A stretch of DNA of 64,000 nucleotides from Voacanga thouarsii (GCA_026120185.1 JANUWF010002273.1:1595001-1659000); one strand, 5' to 3'; shown: positions 11,495-24,200, counted from the stretch's first letter. Made by a program: numbers and translations. Notes: generated by a model from the letters alone, not told the origin.

Positions 11495-11952
11495 TTTGCA
11501 CATTGATGTTAAACTAGGTTTGTGGAAGATATATGGCACTGATATTATCACCATAGACGAGTATAACCTGAAAAATAGGAGAAGAAATTTTGACAAGCAG
11601 ATTGCAAATCTAAATATTTTTAGCCACAACATTAGCAAAAGTGTGATGTTTTGTTTAAGCACTAGAATGAAAAACTATAGACTGATGTTTGGAAGATCAA
11701 GATATGATATTATTGCTAAAGAAGGCACAATATTTACATGTAGACCTACGAGTATCAAGACATCTAGTCCAGTCAGCATTTAAGCATGCAACAAGACAAT
11801 CTATAGAATAGGGATAGAGCAAAAATTTCATTTTAGAACTTGGTAACACTACTCGCAAGGATTATGAATAAAGAGACATATTTGCTACGCAACGAAGCTA
11901 ACATTAGGTTTGAATATAAAATATTAAAGAGCATCAGTAATCATATGAGGTT
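11495..11952 (-). pseudogene. Copia pol: end of RT and RNase H domain
   Basis: In minus-strand order the frame shows QICLFIHNPCE, then ADWTRCLDTRRST, SSKHQSIVFHSSA, then VYGDNISAIYLPQT. These are the RT-RNase H connection and RNase H motifs of Ty1-copia polyproteins (family: QFMHKP..., DADWAGC.DTRRST..., SSKKQ..V.RSSAEAEYR, V.CDN.SA.YL). Several stops and at least one frameshift are present. The frame continues across the CACTA insertion into 1764-1620, and on its other side across the LTR at 11953-13415 into 13416-13670. Confidence 0.8.
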
Positions 11953-13415
11953 TGTTGGAGTATATTTCTATTATTGTTATATTTAATAAAAGGTATTTTC
12001 GTTATTATATTGTTATCTTTATCTACGCAACAAAAATATACGTAATAATATCCCTGAATGGTTATGACACTATTCTTAAAGTGTCCCTAATAAAGTATTA
12101 TTATAGATTGGAACAATAATAATGTGTTAAGACTAGTATGTATTGCTTTTAATGACTAGAGATGTTATAAATACATGATATCAAATCAACATATGGTACG
12201 TGATTAGAGAATTAATGTACTAGATCGACCTACCATGAGAACACTACATGGATTTTTATATGAATATCATAAGTGATTCTTATAGTTATCATGGTATATA
12301 TGATTCTTTGACTTGAAATCACACGAGATTTCCTACATAGCGAGTGACATACTTTGATGGTACCAAATGCGATCCATCATAGGATAGGCAATAAAGGTAC
12401 TAATTAGATATGTTAGAGACTATAGGAAATGATTACTATAATTAAGATAGCATTTGTTCCTCCAATATAACATGAGTAATATCTTAGACATTTTGATTGA
12501 ATGAGATTAATTTATATGGCTATGAACAAATGAATCGATACAGAGTATCGGTGTCATTTTCATTAGTCCACTCAGGAATACACACACACACACACACGCA
12601 CATACATATTAAATAGTACAACTGTTCAATCTAGATATCAAAGATAAAATGATCAATTATTTGATCATTATAGTAATTATGTTGAATCACTATTTACTTG
12701 CAAATTGCAAATAATGATGCGTTGCTAGACATCACTTATTATTTGGTCAAACTATTGTCAAGACCAACATTACAAGTACTTATTAAGTTGCATTCTAAGA
12801 TCAATTTAAATTGGGGTTCGAATAGTATTTTCAACTTGGTCTAGGCATTGTGATTAATTGGGCCAAATTAGTTTAGGTAGTCAAATTAATTACATTCGGT
12901 TCAAAACCAAATTAGGATGAATAAAAGAGAGATTTCTAAGTTAAGGAAGGATTCTAATTTGGTTAAAATCCTAATTTAGAAGTAGAATCTAAATCTGATT
13001 TCAAATAAGATAATATCTAAGATTTGGTCCTAGATATCTTTTTAGAAGTTTTTAAAAAGATATTATAAGCCATCCCAAAAAGGAATTGCACTTTCTCTTT
13101 TTCAATTCAAAAGAAAACCTAAATTGAAAAATAAATTCTCTTTTTGAGCAAGAAACGTCAAAGTTTAGCTAGTACAACAATTTGAGATATCAACCTAAAT
13201 CAGTTCGAGCGGATACTGCAGAGATAAGGTTCATGAGGTTTTGCTTGTGATTCAGCTCAAAGGCTCAACCAGAAAGATTAGTAAAACATAATAAAAAAAA
13301 AGGTACAATCTTCAACTAAATTGATTGGTTTCAACTCATTAGAATCCTTGGTAGAGCTAAACCCGTTTTATTTCCACTGCTATTTTGTGTGTTTAGATCT
13401 AACTTTCCTCTAACA
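11953..13415 (+). mobile_element. Copia-type LTR inserted in copia pol
   Basis: The segment begins TGTTGGAG and ends CTCTAACA, so an 8-bp terminal inverted repeat has one mismatch. The interior is laid out like the other copia LTRs here, with 'gtgttaagactagtatg' near the start and a leader-like end. It separates two adjacent parts of the copia pol frame, so it is an insertion. The flanking five bases are AGGTT and AAGAT, only a 3 of 5 match, so the target duplication has decayed or the ends are slightly wrong. No internal domain or second LTR was found, so it is most likely a solo LTR. Confidence 0.6.
12580..12598. repeat. (CA)n microsatellite
   Basis: Run of CA dinucleotides inside the LTR. 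Confidence 0.9.
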
Positions 13416-13670
13416 AAGATGTATTTGCAAAATGAGGACTTCCATTAATAGATATACTGGTTTTGGTATCAACTAGAGTCATACAACAACAACATACAAC
13501 AACAACAACAACAACAAAATTTATGTTGAAACCAAACTTATAAATGAATAGAGAGGAATCATATTTATTGCCAAGAAAAACAAAACTAGGCAAAAAGGAA
13601 ATTACTAATATGTAAAGTTGAGGGGTAAAGTCATATGGGTTTGACACCTCAATAGATTTAGGTTCATTGG
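13416..13670 (-). pseudogene. Copia pol: RT fragment
   Basis: The minus-strand frame contains FVFLGNKYDSS and KTSISINGSPHFANTS. These are compatible with the copia RT motifs 'YFLGIEV' and 'TP...L....GSP..D..LYR'. It lies immediately upstream, in pol order, of 11952. A (CAA)n microsatellite (13484-13518) has expanded inside the coding sequence and gives a Val/Cys run on this strand. Weak by itself, but well supported by position and orientation. Confidence 0.5.
13484..13518. repeat. (CAA)n microsatellite
   Basis: About ten CAA units with one interruption, inside the copia RT remnant. Confidence 0.9.
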
Positions 13671-13689
13671 GTATTTTTTTTGTTGACGT

Positions 13690-14574
13690 GGTGATGGTTG
13701 TATCAGAGAAGTATCTGTGAAGTTATTTTTGGTATTCCTTTAGGTTTCTTCTTAGGTCAATTAACTAGGTATGGATTTGGGTTTCAGGATTTGGGCTTAA
13801 TTCATAGGTTTTATTGCATTTGGTTTTTGTTTGGTATGTGAATCAAGCTTGTTTCTTATTATCATTATAGGAGATTTTTTATGAGATTGAAGTGGGATAT
13901 TTATAGCAGTTTGGGTTCCTCCGTTTCATTTGTCCGGATTCACTGCTATATTTATAACAGTTGCTTCGAATTCCTTGCATTAGTTGGGATTCATCACTGA
14001 ACTTTCTTTGTGTTGTTGCTTCGAATTCATCGCCGAAGTATTGAAATCGATCCGCACCCGCAATAATTAGGGATTCAATTCATGTCTTTTTGCTTTTTGG
14101 GTTTCATGTGATTCAAGATGCGATTTAATGCTTGGGCTCTGATGTATAGGTTTTCGTCACTGCCTAGGTAAAGAACCTTGGTTTCATTAGTTTCGATTCA
14201 GCGCTGAAGCTTCTTGATTTCAGTGCTTCAAAATCATTACCCAACATTAGATTTGATTTGCATGCCCAAGACTTATTGATTCAATTTGCTTCTTTTTACT
14301 TTCTGGGTTTCTGGTCATTTAAGATCCTATTTTATGTTTTCCCGAAACCTTTTTCATTGTAAAAGTCTAATGTTTCAATTTGAAGAACAAGAATATTTAT
14401 AGTTTGCTTTGCATTCTAAAATCGTCATGTGTGAAATTGAAGAAAATCCCTTCGTATTCTAGAAGGGATTGATTATGGCATATCAAAGGTTTTCCCCCAC
14501 ATGTTTATATATAATGGTTCTTTTGTTGAGTTGTGAAGTAGGCTGTTTACTGCGCTTTGGAGGCATATAACAAG
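13690..14574 (+). other. Leader region of the RPA-like gene
   Basis: There is no ORF of note. The sequence is T-rich with short repeated phrases such as 'gcttcgaattc' and 'gattcaat', and 'gttttcccccac' near 14490. It is presumed to be promoter and untranslated leader of the Helitron RPA gene. No TATA box could be chosen with confidence. Confidence 0.35.
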
Positions 14575-17500
14575 ATGAGTGGAAGTAAGGTGAATTTTGT
14601 GATGCTCAAGGATATTAGTCGGCAACATCAAAAGAATCGAATTCGATTTCGTGTAGATAGGATATGGGAAGCTTTTAATGCACAGAAGGGAGGCGAATTC
14701 ATGAGCATAGAATTCCTTGCAATTGATGAGCAGGTAAAGTTTTGATCTATTAATTATGTTGTTGAATTATTTTTTTCATCTCTTGTCTTTTTCAGTATGG
14801 ACCAATGTGTTTCCTGTGCAGGAAACTGTCATGCATATGATCATTAGGAGCAAGATTGCAAATGAATTCCGCGATGTAATTGAAGAAGGGAAGTATTATG
14901 TCTTAAAAAAAATTTGTGTCCTGGAATATAAAGCCAAATATAAAATGTGTGACCAGAAATTTTTTTTACAATTCCATTCTGGAACCACTTTGGATGAAAT
15001 GATTGATAAATTACCTAGAATTCCAAGATATAAATTTATGCTTATTCCTTTTGAACTGTTGGGAATATGCCCTAGAGTTAATTTGTACTTATACTATTGT
15101 CGTTATATTTTATATAATAATATGAGACTTTCCTTTCCATGAATAGTGCATTTTGTTTTGTGGTCATCAAGTACATGACTTGATAGTAAAACCCAACAAT
15201 AAATACAATGACTATTCTAAATCTAATCCTGATCATTTATTATTATTGGAATAATAATAAATTAAGATTAGCATGTTTGTGACTGGATGGCTATATTTTA
15301 CTGGTCATGGATATTTGTGATATCAAGTCAAAACATAAATAAATATTAGAAAATATTGTATTGGACATGACCCACTGTCAGAGTACTTCATGGAACATAT
15401 CATAAGTACTTTCTAGCCATAATAATATTAAAAGTCATTCGACCTAAATTCATTATAGTTTCCTACTTGATAAATTCTGTATTTTGACGTTGTCTAAAGT
15501 TGTCTTTAACCAGATAATAAATTAGACTACTGTTGGATATAGAATAAATCAATGAGAGTAATATGATTGATAATGAAGGAATTTATCCCTCTCAATTATG
15601 TGAGAGATATCCATGGGCCCCTTGATAAGTTAGACTGTTAAAATGCATGGCCGTGCTCAAATATATCCATCTAATATATTGATATCATTTGTTTGAATAG
15701 TCTATTATGAAATCAAGAAATAATTGATTAGGCTTAATAAGGATGACATGCTCCGTGCCTTATGCTTAATTTGGATATCATGTGACAAAATGACTAAATA
15801 TAAAATTATGGTTTGGTTCAAAGAGATCACCGATCCTTATTTAATCTGGATAGTTATAATGTTTTGTTAGAAATCACTTATAACGTGTGGGTCATTTAAA
15901 TATGATTTAGGCACACTGCTAGTGTTAAATGAACCTATAGGGTCACACAACAAGCGAACTTGTTAAATTATTTTTCTGGTGACCAGATTCGATGAATCTG
16001 AAAATATGTCTAAGTTAATCGAACTTAAAAAATTTATCAGATACAATGAATTTAGAAATATGTCCACACTCGATGTATCTGGATGATGTCCAGATTATAA
16101 GAATCTGACTCAGTAAATTAATTAGTTAAATTACCGAGATAATGGCAGAATCTTATCATATTAGTTTTAATTTAATTTGAATTTAAATTAAAATACGATA
16201 AGATATTATTAGGGTTGGACTCTAAGAGGTTCGGAGTGGGTTTTTAAGAAAACCCTAGCTGTCTTCTTGGGTGTGCCAATTTCTGTTGAGAATATTCGTG
16301 CCTACATTGATCAGAAAAAAAAAAAAAAAAAAACCTCTCAAACCCTAGGCGCTAACACTCCCTGGGTAACGAGTGAGTTCGCGGTGTGTATCTGATAGAG
16401 GACGTTCGCACACTACAACGTCTGATGATTGTTTGGGTTGCATGTACAGTAACAGAATCGGAATCGAAGGATATCGATTACACCAAACAGAGGTAATTTT
16501 ACAAATTTACGATCTTCTTAATCATTTACTTGGATCTTCGGAAGGGATTCGTGGATATTTTCCACGTTTAGGAGTCCACGAATCCTAACATGAACAACAT
16601 GAAAGACGTGCTGATCAAGGAGGATTTTTAATTGGTAAGTATTTCATTATGTCAAGTTTGAAATGTACAGGAATGGTTGAGAATTGTTTTTGCCATATAG
16701 ATATTGCAGGACGTCTTTGTGGATTATCTGAGAAAATTGAAAAACAAGGATAGACACAAAGAATTGCAATGCAGTATGTTAAATTAGAAGATCTACAGTT
16801 AAGTTTTGAATATGCAAGTGTACATGATCAAGTTATGCCTATTAATTCAATAGGAGATAGTTTAATGTTATATATGTATTTATTTCAGGCAATGAAAAGT
16901 CTGTGTTACTCTTTGGGAATCGTTTGCTAAAGATGATGAAGCGTGACGAATTGGACCTAGCAAAGGAACTATATGTTGTGATTATCACATCCACAATCAT
17001 GTGATGTTTCCAGGGTAAGAGGATATTGTTTTTTGTAATAACTCATTGAATTCTTCCCAAATTGTTTAGAATAATGATAGGCCATTGAATTCCCCCCATC
17101 TATTAAATTGCTCCCAAATCTGACGCTGAATTGTTTTCGTAGGTCGTATTTCAGTAACATCAAGTAGTGCAACAAAGATATTTATGAATCTCGATTGCCC
17201 TGATGTGAAGCTCATGCGCCAAAGGTAACTACTCTTAAAATTTGATGATAGAGAACTTGAAGAACAAGTCATTAAGTAAGACCATATATTGACAGAAGAG
17301 AGTTTTGCTCATATAGATCTGGTAGAGATCTGTAGACATGTTTGCTACGAAGAATATATTCCTAGGCTATCTCTGAGCATATATATTGAAACTGCCTTTT
17401 ATTGATGCAGCTTTAGCCATGGCGATGTCATCCCTATAGAGCATATCCAAGTCATCAATAATGTCATAAGTACTAAAGAGATAAAGTCCAACAAGAAAAG

Positions 17501-18494
17501 TATCAGTGATATGAAGTTGCTACTGGATCAAGCTAAGATATGGTAAGTTGATTGATGAGAGCAATACCATTTTGCAAAGAATTATTGAAATTCAAATATG
17601 ATCCTCATATGTGTATTGTATACAGGAAACGCCTTTTTATTGCTATGGAACAATCTCATCAATCGATGAAACATGTGGATGGTGATTTAATTCTTGCTCA
17701 AAATGCCATCGCAAGTTGAAATTAGTGGATGATGAGTTTTTTTGTGATATCTGTCATCGAGTGGAAAAGTCACCTTTAATAAGGTACCAAGAATTTTGAT
17801 CAAGATACAAATATATTTGGAAATTGATTTTCTTTGAATTTGTTTGAAGTCTTGAATAAGATTGTATTTGGTGAAGGTATCGTGTGGAAATGGGAATTAT
17901 TGATCATACAAGAAAGGCACAATTCACTATGTTTGATAAGGATGTTGAAAAATTAACCAATATTGCTGCATCTGATTTTGCTGAAAAAGAATTAGATGTA
18001 AGTTAATAATTTTGTTTTAAGAAATGATGATGGGCATAATTTACAGATTTTTCGATAATTTAACATTGTTGTGATTTGAACATAGGATGACAGAGGAGAA
18101 CCCCTTCCTGAAGTCATTGAACGCATTATTGGTGGTTCAAGCAAAAGTGAATATGTTCAACTTGGGAACACAGAAGGAGGATTTTACAGTCATAAGATTG
18201 TACTTACCAAGTGAAATGAAGAGTGCCACAAAAGAAAAGGTAAAGGACTCTACTTTAGCATGAATTGTTCAATTTTCATACCGTAACCTTTCATGTATAT
18301 TCTTAACTCTTCAAATGGCACAATTATAGGAAGGAATTCAACAAGGCAATGGTATTGATACTGCAGTTGATATTGGAACTGTAACACCACCAATGAAAGA
18401 AAAGCTAAGACAGAAAAAAGTAATTTCTGAAGCTGATGGAGAAGAAAATGCTACTGATAAGAGAAGTGCTTCAAAAAAAATAAGAATTGATTGA
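14575..18494 (+). pseudogene. RPA70-like ssDNA-binding protein of a Helitron, disrupted
   Basis: RPA70 proteins bind single-stranded DNA through OB folds, and plant Helitrons commonly carry one. Exon 14575-14733 opens MSGSKVNFVMLKDISRQHQ with IRFRVDRIWEAFN (first OB fold). Exon 14822 to about 16640, interrupted by a solo LTR, ends GGFLIG. Later exons give DIAGRLCGLSEKIEKQG then TAG; VCVTLWESFAKDDEA then TGA; RISVTSSSATKIFMNLDCP; and FSHGDVIPIEHIQVINN. The zinc-ribbon exon at 17625 reads CYGTISSIDETCGW then TGA, then FNSCSKCHRKLK and FFCDICHRVEK, so all four Cys survive around a stop. The exon at 17878 gives YRVEMGIIDHTRKAQFTMFD. The C-terminal exon ends at 18494. At least four in-frame stops plus the LTR make it non-functional. 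Confidence 0.85.
15057..16590 (+). mobile_element. Solo copia LTR inserted in the RPA gene
   Basis: It begins TGTTGGGAATATGCCCTAGA and ends CCTAACA, and is flanked by the perfect 5-bp duplication TGAAC at 15052-15056 and 16591-16595. At 1534 bp it carries a complete LTR layout with no internal coding region, so it is the product of LTR-LTR recombination. The 5' end is related to the LTR at 29123 (shared 'tgccctagag' and following 'ttgtac'). Removing it restores the RPA exon frame (…PFEQHERRADQGGFLIG). Confidence 0.92.
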
Positions 18495-18630
18495 TCTTGA
18501 TTTAGTAAATTAATGTTAGTTGAACAAAGTAGAGCTTATATGCTCTTGCTTTTGATAAGTCCAGATTTTGTTTTCTTTCATCCAATTCTTTTAGAATCAA
18601 TTTGTCATGAGAATTGCATTTTATAATATT
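18362..18630 (+). repeat. 3' end of RPA gene, direct duplication copy 1
   Basis: This part covers the last RPA codons and 3' flank. It is duplicated about 665 bp downstream (19027-19296): both copies contain 'gaactgtaac/gaattgtaac…caccaat', 'ctaagacagaa', 'gaagaaaatgctact' and, after the stop, 'ttgatcttgattt' and 'tttttgataagtccag'. Copy 1 is in frame with the RPA gene. Confidence 0.85.
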
Positions 18631-19026
18631 GCAGAAAACTATATTAGTATGAGAATGGCATTTTATAGATAGTGTTGGTATTGATTTTGAAGCTATCAGT
18701 TTTACAGCTATATTGGTATGAGAATGGCGTTTGATAGATAGTTACAGATAGTGTTGTGATAATATCTTGGCAGAAAAGCTGTATTGGTATTGATTTTGTA
18801 AATGTTTTATGAAAATGCCTTTTGATTTCTTCATCTATTGATGTCTTTCTTGAAGTTATTTTCTTATTCAAATCTTTTGATGTACTTGCATTGACTACTC
18901 TTTATGAGTTCTACATATGCATGTAGAGGCTGATTACTACTGGCTTTCTGGAATCAGCTTCACGTGTGGAATATGATGATACCCAATTTCCACATAACAA
19001 CATGAGGGTGATTAGTACAAGCTTTC

Positions 19027-19296
19027 TACAACTGATGTTGGAATTGTAACATCACCAATCAAGGAAAGACTAAGACAGAACAAAGCAAATTCTAAAGCTG
19101 ATAGCGAAGAAAATGCTACTAATAAGACAAGTGTTTCAAAAAAAAGAAATAAGAATTGAGTGATCTTGATTTTGTAACTTAATGTTAGTTGATCAAAATA
19201 TAGGTCATATGCTCCTGTTTTTGATAAGTCCAGTTTCTGTCTTTCTTCAGTCAGTTTCTTTATCATCACTTTGTCATGAGAATGGCGTTTTACTTC
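19027..19296 (+). repeat. 3' end of RPA gene, direct duplication copy 2
   Basis: Second, more diverged copy of 18362-18630, including the coding tail and the 3' flank up to 'tttgtcatgagaatggc'. The spacer between the copies contains short internal repeats of 'atattggtatgagaatggc' (18640-18740). Confidence 0.85.
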
Positions 19297-19824
19297 TTAG
19301 GTTTTGAAGTTAATTCCCCAACACATATTTATAATAAGTTTCAAATATTGCAGAAATTTTGGCAACTTAGATTATGTTACGCTCGATGATAATGTTCTCA
19401 TTGCTAATGCTCATGCTGCAAACTGTAATTTGTTATACTTTCTTAAGTTTTGGTGGTGTTTTAGAACATGTTTGTTCTATATGTTTAGGAAATTGGTTAT
19501 TGTTGCAGATAGATCTATGACCTTTGAATGAGCTTAAGAAGATCAAACGTAGTGATACTTTGGTAGATTTTTGTTGTTTTTCTTCGAGACTCGATATTAG
19601 TATCCTTAGCCATTTTAGTTCTTTTTATTTGTGAATGGCAGCTGGGTTATAACTTATAATGGTCCTTGGTTCCATGCTCCTGCATTTGTTTTGGCTGCTG
19701 TTGTAATTGGTATTAAAAAATAGAGAGTGTTTTATTAATAAAATGTACTTAAGTTTATAATTTTACAAGGCAAAAATTGAGAATAGAAAAATGTATCTGT
19801 AAAAAGAAAAAATTTATAGTCGAT

Positions 19825-19864
<40 letters not shown>

Positions 19865-21218
19865 TACACAAGAAAATTTCTGCAACTTGATTTTTATGAC
19901 CAGCTCTTCTTTAATCTTTTTGATGGTGAACAAGAGCTGCCATCTTTCCCGATCATGAGTACAAGGTACCACCCAACAGATGTACAAAGTATTGCAAAAG
20001 ATCTTTCATAGATCGCCGAGAAGTAGAAACATGGAAACCAGATATTTTCTCAACTCAATATCCATCCCCATTTGGTGTTTCCTCGGTTCCCTTAAACCAG
20101 AATGCATCGCATCCTCCTTATTTTATTACCAACGATGCCTATAGATCTCTAGCAGATCCTTTATTGTTAAGCTATTAATTTTCACATGTATACAGTTCCT
20201 GCCTGAACATTGCCTTCTCTAAACTACTTAAACTAAAAAAGCACCGACAATTACAACTCCATAAAGAAAAATCCACCCCTTACCATCAAAAGAATTCTAC
20301 TTTATAGCACCAATCTCCAAACCAAACTAAAATTGCTCTTTAAAAAACTGAACACAGCTTCACATATTCAATAGCCGACATGATTAACAACAATTAAAAT
20401 TAACAACGGTTTGTACTTTAAGTGAAAAATAAACTTTTAACTATCTATTAAAGATATAAACACCTCTTACATTCTCCAATACACTTCAAAAAATTATAAA
20501 TGCTCTATTTATGAAAGCCAAACAAACTTTTCAGATCTTCTAAAAAATTATTTTAAATGTATACAGAATTGCTTCGTAAATAGAAAGAAACATTTCAACT
20601 CATTGTACAGTACACCTATATTGCACTGGCAGATGAATCCAGTGAATAGATGAACTCGAAGTACAGACAGATATCAACTTTACAAAAAAACTCTCAGAAT
20701 ACATGAACAATATCTTGGTAATAGATGAATACAGGTACAAACAGATATTACACTCCTATTGTATTTCCTGTTTTAATAATTATTTGTTAAACTAAATATT
20801 TCTTCTCTCAATTTATTTAGTAGTAGAATTTAGTGCTTCAAAACAAGCCTGGTTGCACAGGAGAAACATTCTCAGACATCAAAGACAATTGAAATTGCAA
20901 ATTGCTTCAAAACAGGCCCGATTATGCAGGAGAAACATTCTCAAACATCAAAGAGAATTGAAGTTGCAAAGATTTGCAGCACTTTCACAACAATAGAACC
21001 ATGCAGAGCACATAAAGATCACATAAAAAACAGATCAGAAAAAGAAAAGAAAAAGAAATGAACAATAGAAAAACAAAGAAGCTACCAATTTAATTTCTCG
21101 AAGTGATAAAAAAACAAAAGACAAAGCTTCTTGCAGAAGGTAATTTTAAAGTCTTTCTTAATTCATTAAATTCTCAATTAATTAACATACAAATTTACTA
21201 TTTTTCTGGAAGATACAA
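19297..21218. other. Helitron interior between RPA and Rep/helicase, no gene recognised
   Basis: Contains a (GA)n microsatellite at 19829-19861. A two-unit tandem repeat of about 67 bp lies at 20836-20970, with the phrase 'gcttcaaaacaggcc' followed by 'ggagaaacattctc' and 'acatcaaagaga'. An open stretch at 19870-20010 has a codon-like look (LDFYDQLFFNLFDGEQELPS) but I do not recognise it. Confidence 0.45.
19829..19861. repeat. (GA)n microsatellite
   Basis: Uninterrupted GA dinucleotide run. It makes an artificial Glu-Arg ORF. Confidence 0.95.
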
Positions 21219-24200
21219 TGTTTGTGATGTCACTGTATGAAGAACCAAATTACAGCTGTAAGCATTGTGGTGCTATTTTCTAGTATGAGGAAAGACTGAA
21301 AAGCCAAAAAGATTACCTATATCCAAAGTTTACAATATGCTACAGGCATGGTAAAGTTAAATTCCCAGTCAACAAGGAATGGCCTAAATCACTGAAAAGT
21401 TTGCTTCTTTGCAATGATAACAGCAACAATCAGAAATTCTTTGAGAATATTCGAGCTTATAACTCCACATTTGCCATGACTTCAACTAGTGGTTATATTG
21501 ATCAAAGCATCAATACAAATTCCATGCCAGATGTATTCCGAATTTGTGGTCAAAACCATCATCGAATTGGTACGCTTCTTCCTGAGATAGGGAAAAAATC
21601 AAGTTTTTGTCAATTATATGTCCATGACACTGATAATGAGATTCAAAATCACTTAGATACTGTCAATCAGAAACAGTGTAATGATGCATTGGATAAGTAA
21701 CTTATTCAATCTTTCATTGAGATGTTTGATCTTAATAACAGATTGACACAAGCATTTCGGATGGCAAGAGAATGATTCAAGGATTCTGATATTGAGAACT
21801 TGACGCTAAAAATAAAAAGTCAATTTTCAAAGAAGAAAAAAAAATATAATGAAGTTCAATGCAATGAAGTTGAAGGTCTGATAATTGGAGATTTTGAACA
21901 TAAATCATTAGATCGAGATATTATTGTTCAAGGAAGAAATGGTTCAATGAAAAGGATCAGTTATTTGCAGCATTCATTTATGGCATTGCAGTATCCACTG
22001 TTATTTTCATATGGAGAAAATGGTTTTCATACGGAAATCAAATATGTAGAAAATAGATAGAAGAATTGAACAAAAAAGAGGTTTGTAACAATGAATGAGT
22101 TTTATTCTTATCTTATCCAAGACAGGGCGGACATACTATGTAATGTTACACTGGGAGGTCGACTTTTCCAACAATTTGTAGTGGATTGTTATACTACGAT
22201 TGAGCAACAAAGATTGGACTAGATCAGAAGAAATCAAGAAAAATTGAGAAGTGATCTCTATCAAAATATACAAGATGCAGTAGAAAAAATGATATTGATT
22301 CAAGGAAATTGGAAAGAGAATAATTTTGCCATCAACGTTTACAGGTAGTCCATGCTACATGATTCAAAATTACCAAGATGCAATGGCAATTTGTAGGACA
22401 TATGGAAACCCACATTTGTTTATTACATTTATAGCTAACCCAAATTGGCATGAAGTTCAGTTTTACTTGAGACAAAAGAGAGGTCAAAAGGCTGAAAATC
22501 GTCTAGATATTGAAACACGCATTTTCAAGATGAAACTAGATGAAATGATCAAGGATATCATCAAGAACAAAATTTTTGGGCCAGTTCAAGCAGGTTTGTA
22601 CTATTTCTAAACTTCATTCAAATTTAATCACTTTTGTTACATTTTTAATCAATCCATTTTAACTAAGAACGTATTTTTTATATCAATATAGTTGTATACA
22701 CAATTGAATTCCAAAAGAGAGGATTACCACACTTTGATATGCTGTTTTGGTTGGATGAGACAGTCAAAAGAAATAACACAGAGGATATAAACAAAATCAT
22801 CAATGTAGAAATACCTGATCCAATTCTCGATCCTTATTGTTACGAAGCAGTTTCAAATTTCATGATACATAGGCCATGTGGTTTAGCAAATCCAAATTCA
22901 CTGTGCATGAATAATGGTATGTTTTATTTCCCCCCTGATTATCAAATAAATGCAACATTTTGTTAAGTATCAAATATTGTTTAATGAAACCAAAATATTT
23001 TTACAGATACATATTCAAAACACTTTCCAAAAGATTTTTAGTTTGAAACAAATATTGACAGTAATGGTTATTGCTTATACAAATAAAGATGCAAAAATGG
23101 GTTTGTGGAAAAGCGTGGAATCAAATTGGACAATAGGTATGTTGTGCCTTACAACAAATTTTTATTACTTAAGTATCAGAACCATATCAATGTTGAAGCT
23201 TACAATCAATCAAAAGCAATTAAGTATCTGTTCAAGTACATTACAAAAGGGTTTGATCGAATTGAAGCTTTGATTGTAAGTAACCCATCAAATCTCATAG
23301 TAATTGAAAACAATTCAGAAGTACCAAAGGATGAAATCATAACATTTTTGGACTGCCGATATTTATCTCCATGTGAGGCTTGCTGGCGAATTTTTTATTT
23401 TGACATACATTTTAGAATACCAGCAGTAGAAAGATTGTGTGTACATCTTGATGGTGAACAACTGCTCATATTCAAAGATGATGATCTATTGCTAAATTGT
23501 TAATAGAGAAAATGTTGGAAAAATTATGCTGACTAAATGGTTTGCCAAAAATGCTACTGATCTAGAAACAAGACAGTTAGCTTATGCAGAATTCCCAAGC
23601 AAATACACGTGAAATAGACAAGAAAAATCATGGATAAAAAGAAAAACAAAGAGATGTATTGGCAGAATTACGTATGTGCCCCCAAGCACTGGTGAGAGGT
23701 ATTTTCTACGGATGTTACTGAATGTTGTTAAAGGTCCTACATCATCTGAAAACATCCGCACAATAAATGATGTCACATATGCATCGTTTAAGGATGCCTG
23801 CTATTCTCTAGGTCTATTACAAGATGACAAAGAGTGGAACGATGTGATTGAAGAAGCAGCACATTGGGCTACAGGAAGTAAGCTAAGAGAATTGTTTGTT
23901 TTGATATTTATATTCTATGAAGTTTCGAATATAAGACAATTCTAGGAAAATAATTGGTCAAAAGTAGGTGATAATAAACTACATAAGCAACGAAAGATCT
24001 TAAAATCACCAAGATTGAGGCTAAGTGAAGAACAACTAAAAAATTTCACGCTTTGTCACATCCAAAAAATGTTACTTGGATATAAAAAATCATTAAGTGA
24101 CTTTCAGGGATTACCCATGATCGATGAAGGAATGGTGCATGATTTTAACAACAAATTAATGAGGGAAGAAATTTCATTTGATATAAATGAACTACAAGAG

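Noticed and set aside
13460..13480. 'tggtatcaactagagtc' as a primer binding site after the LTR at 11953-13415
   Set aside because: It is 50 bp from the LTR end and the match to the usual site breaks after seven bases. The region is better explained as copia RT on the other strand.
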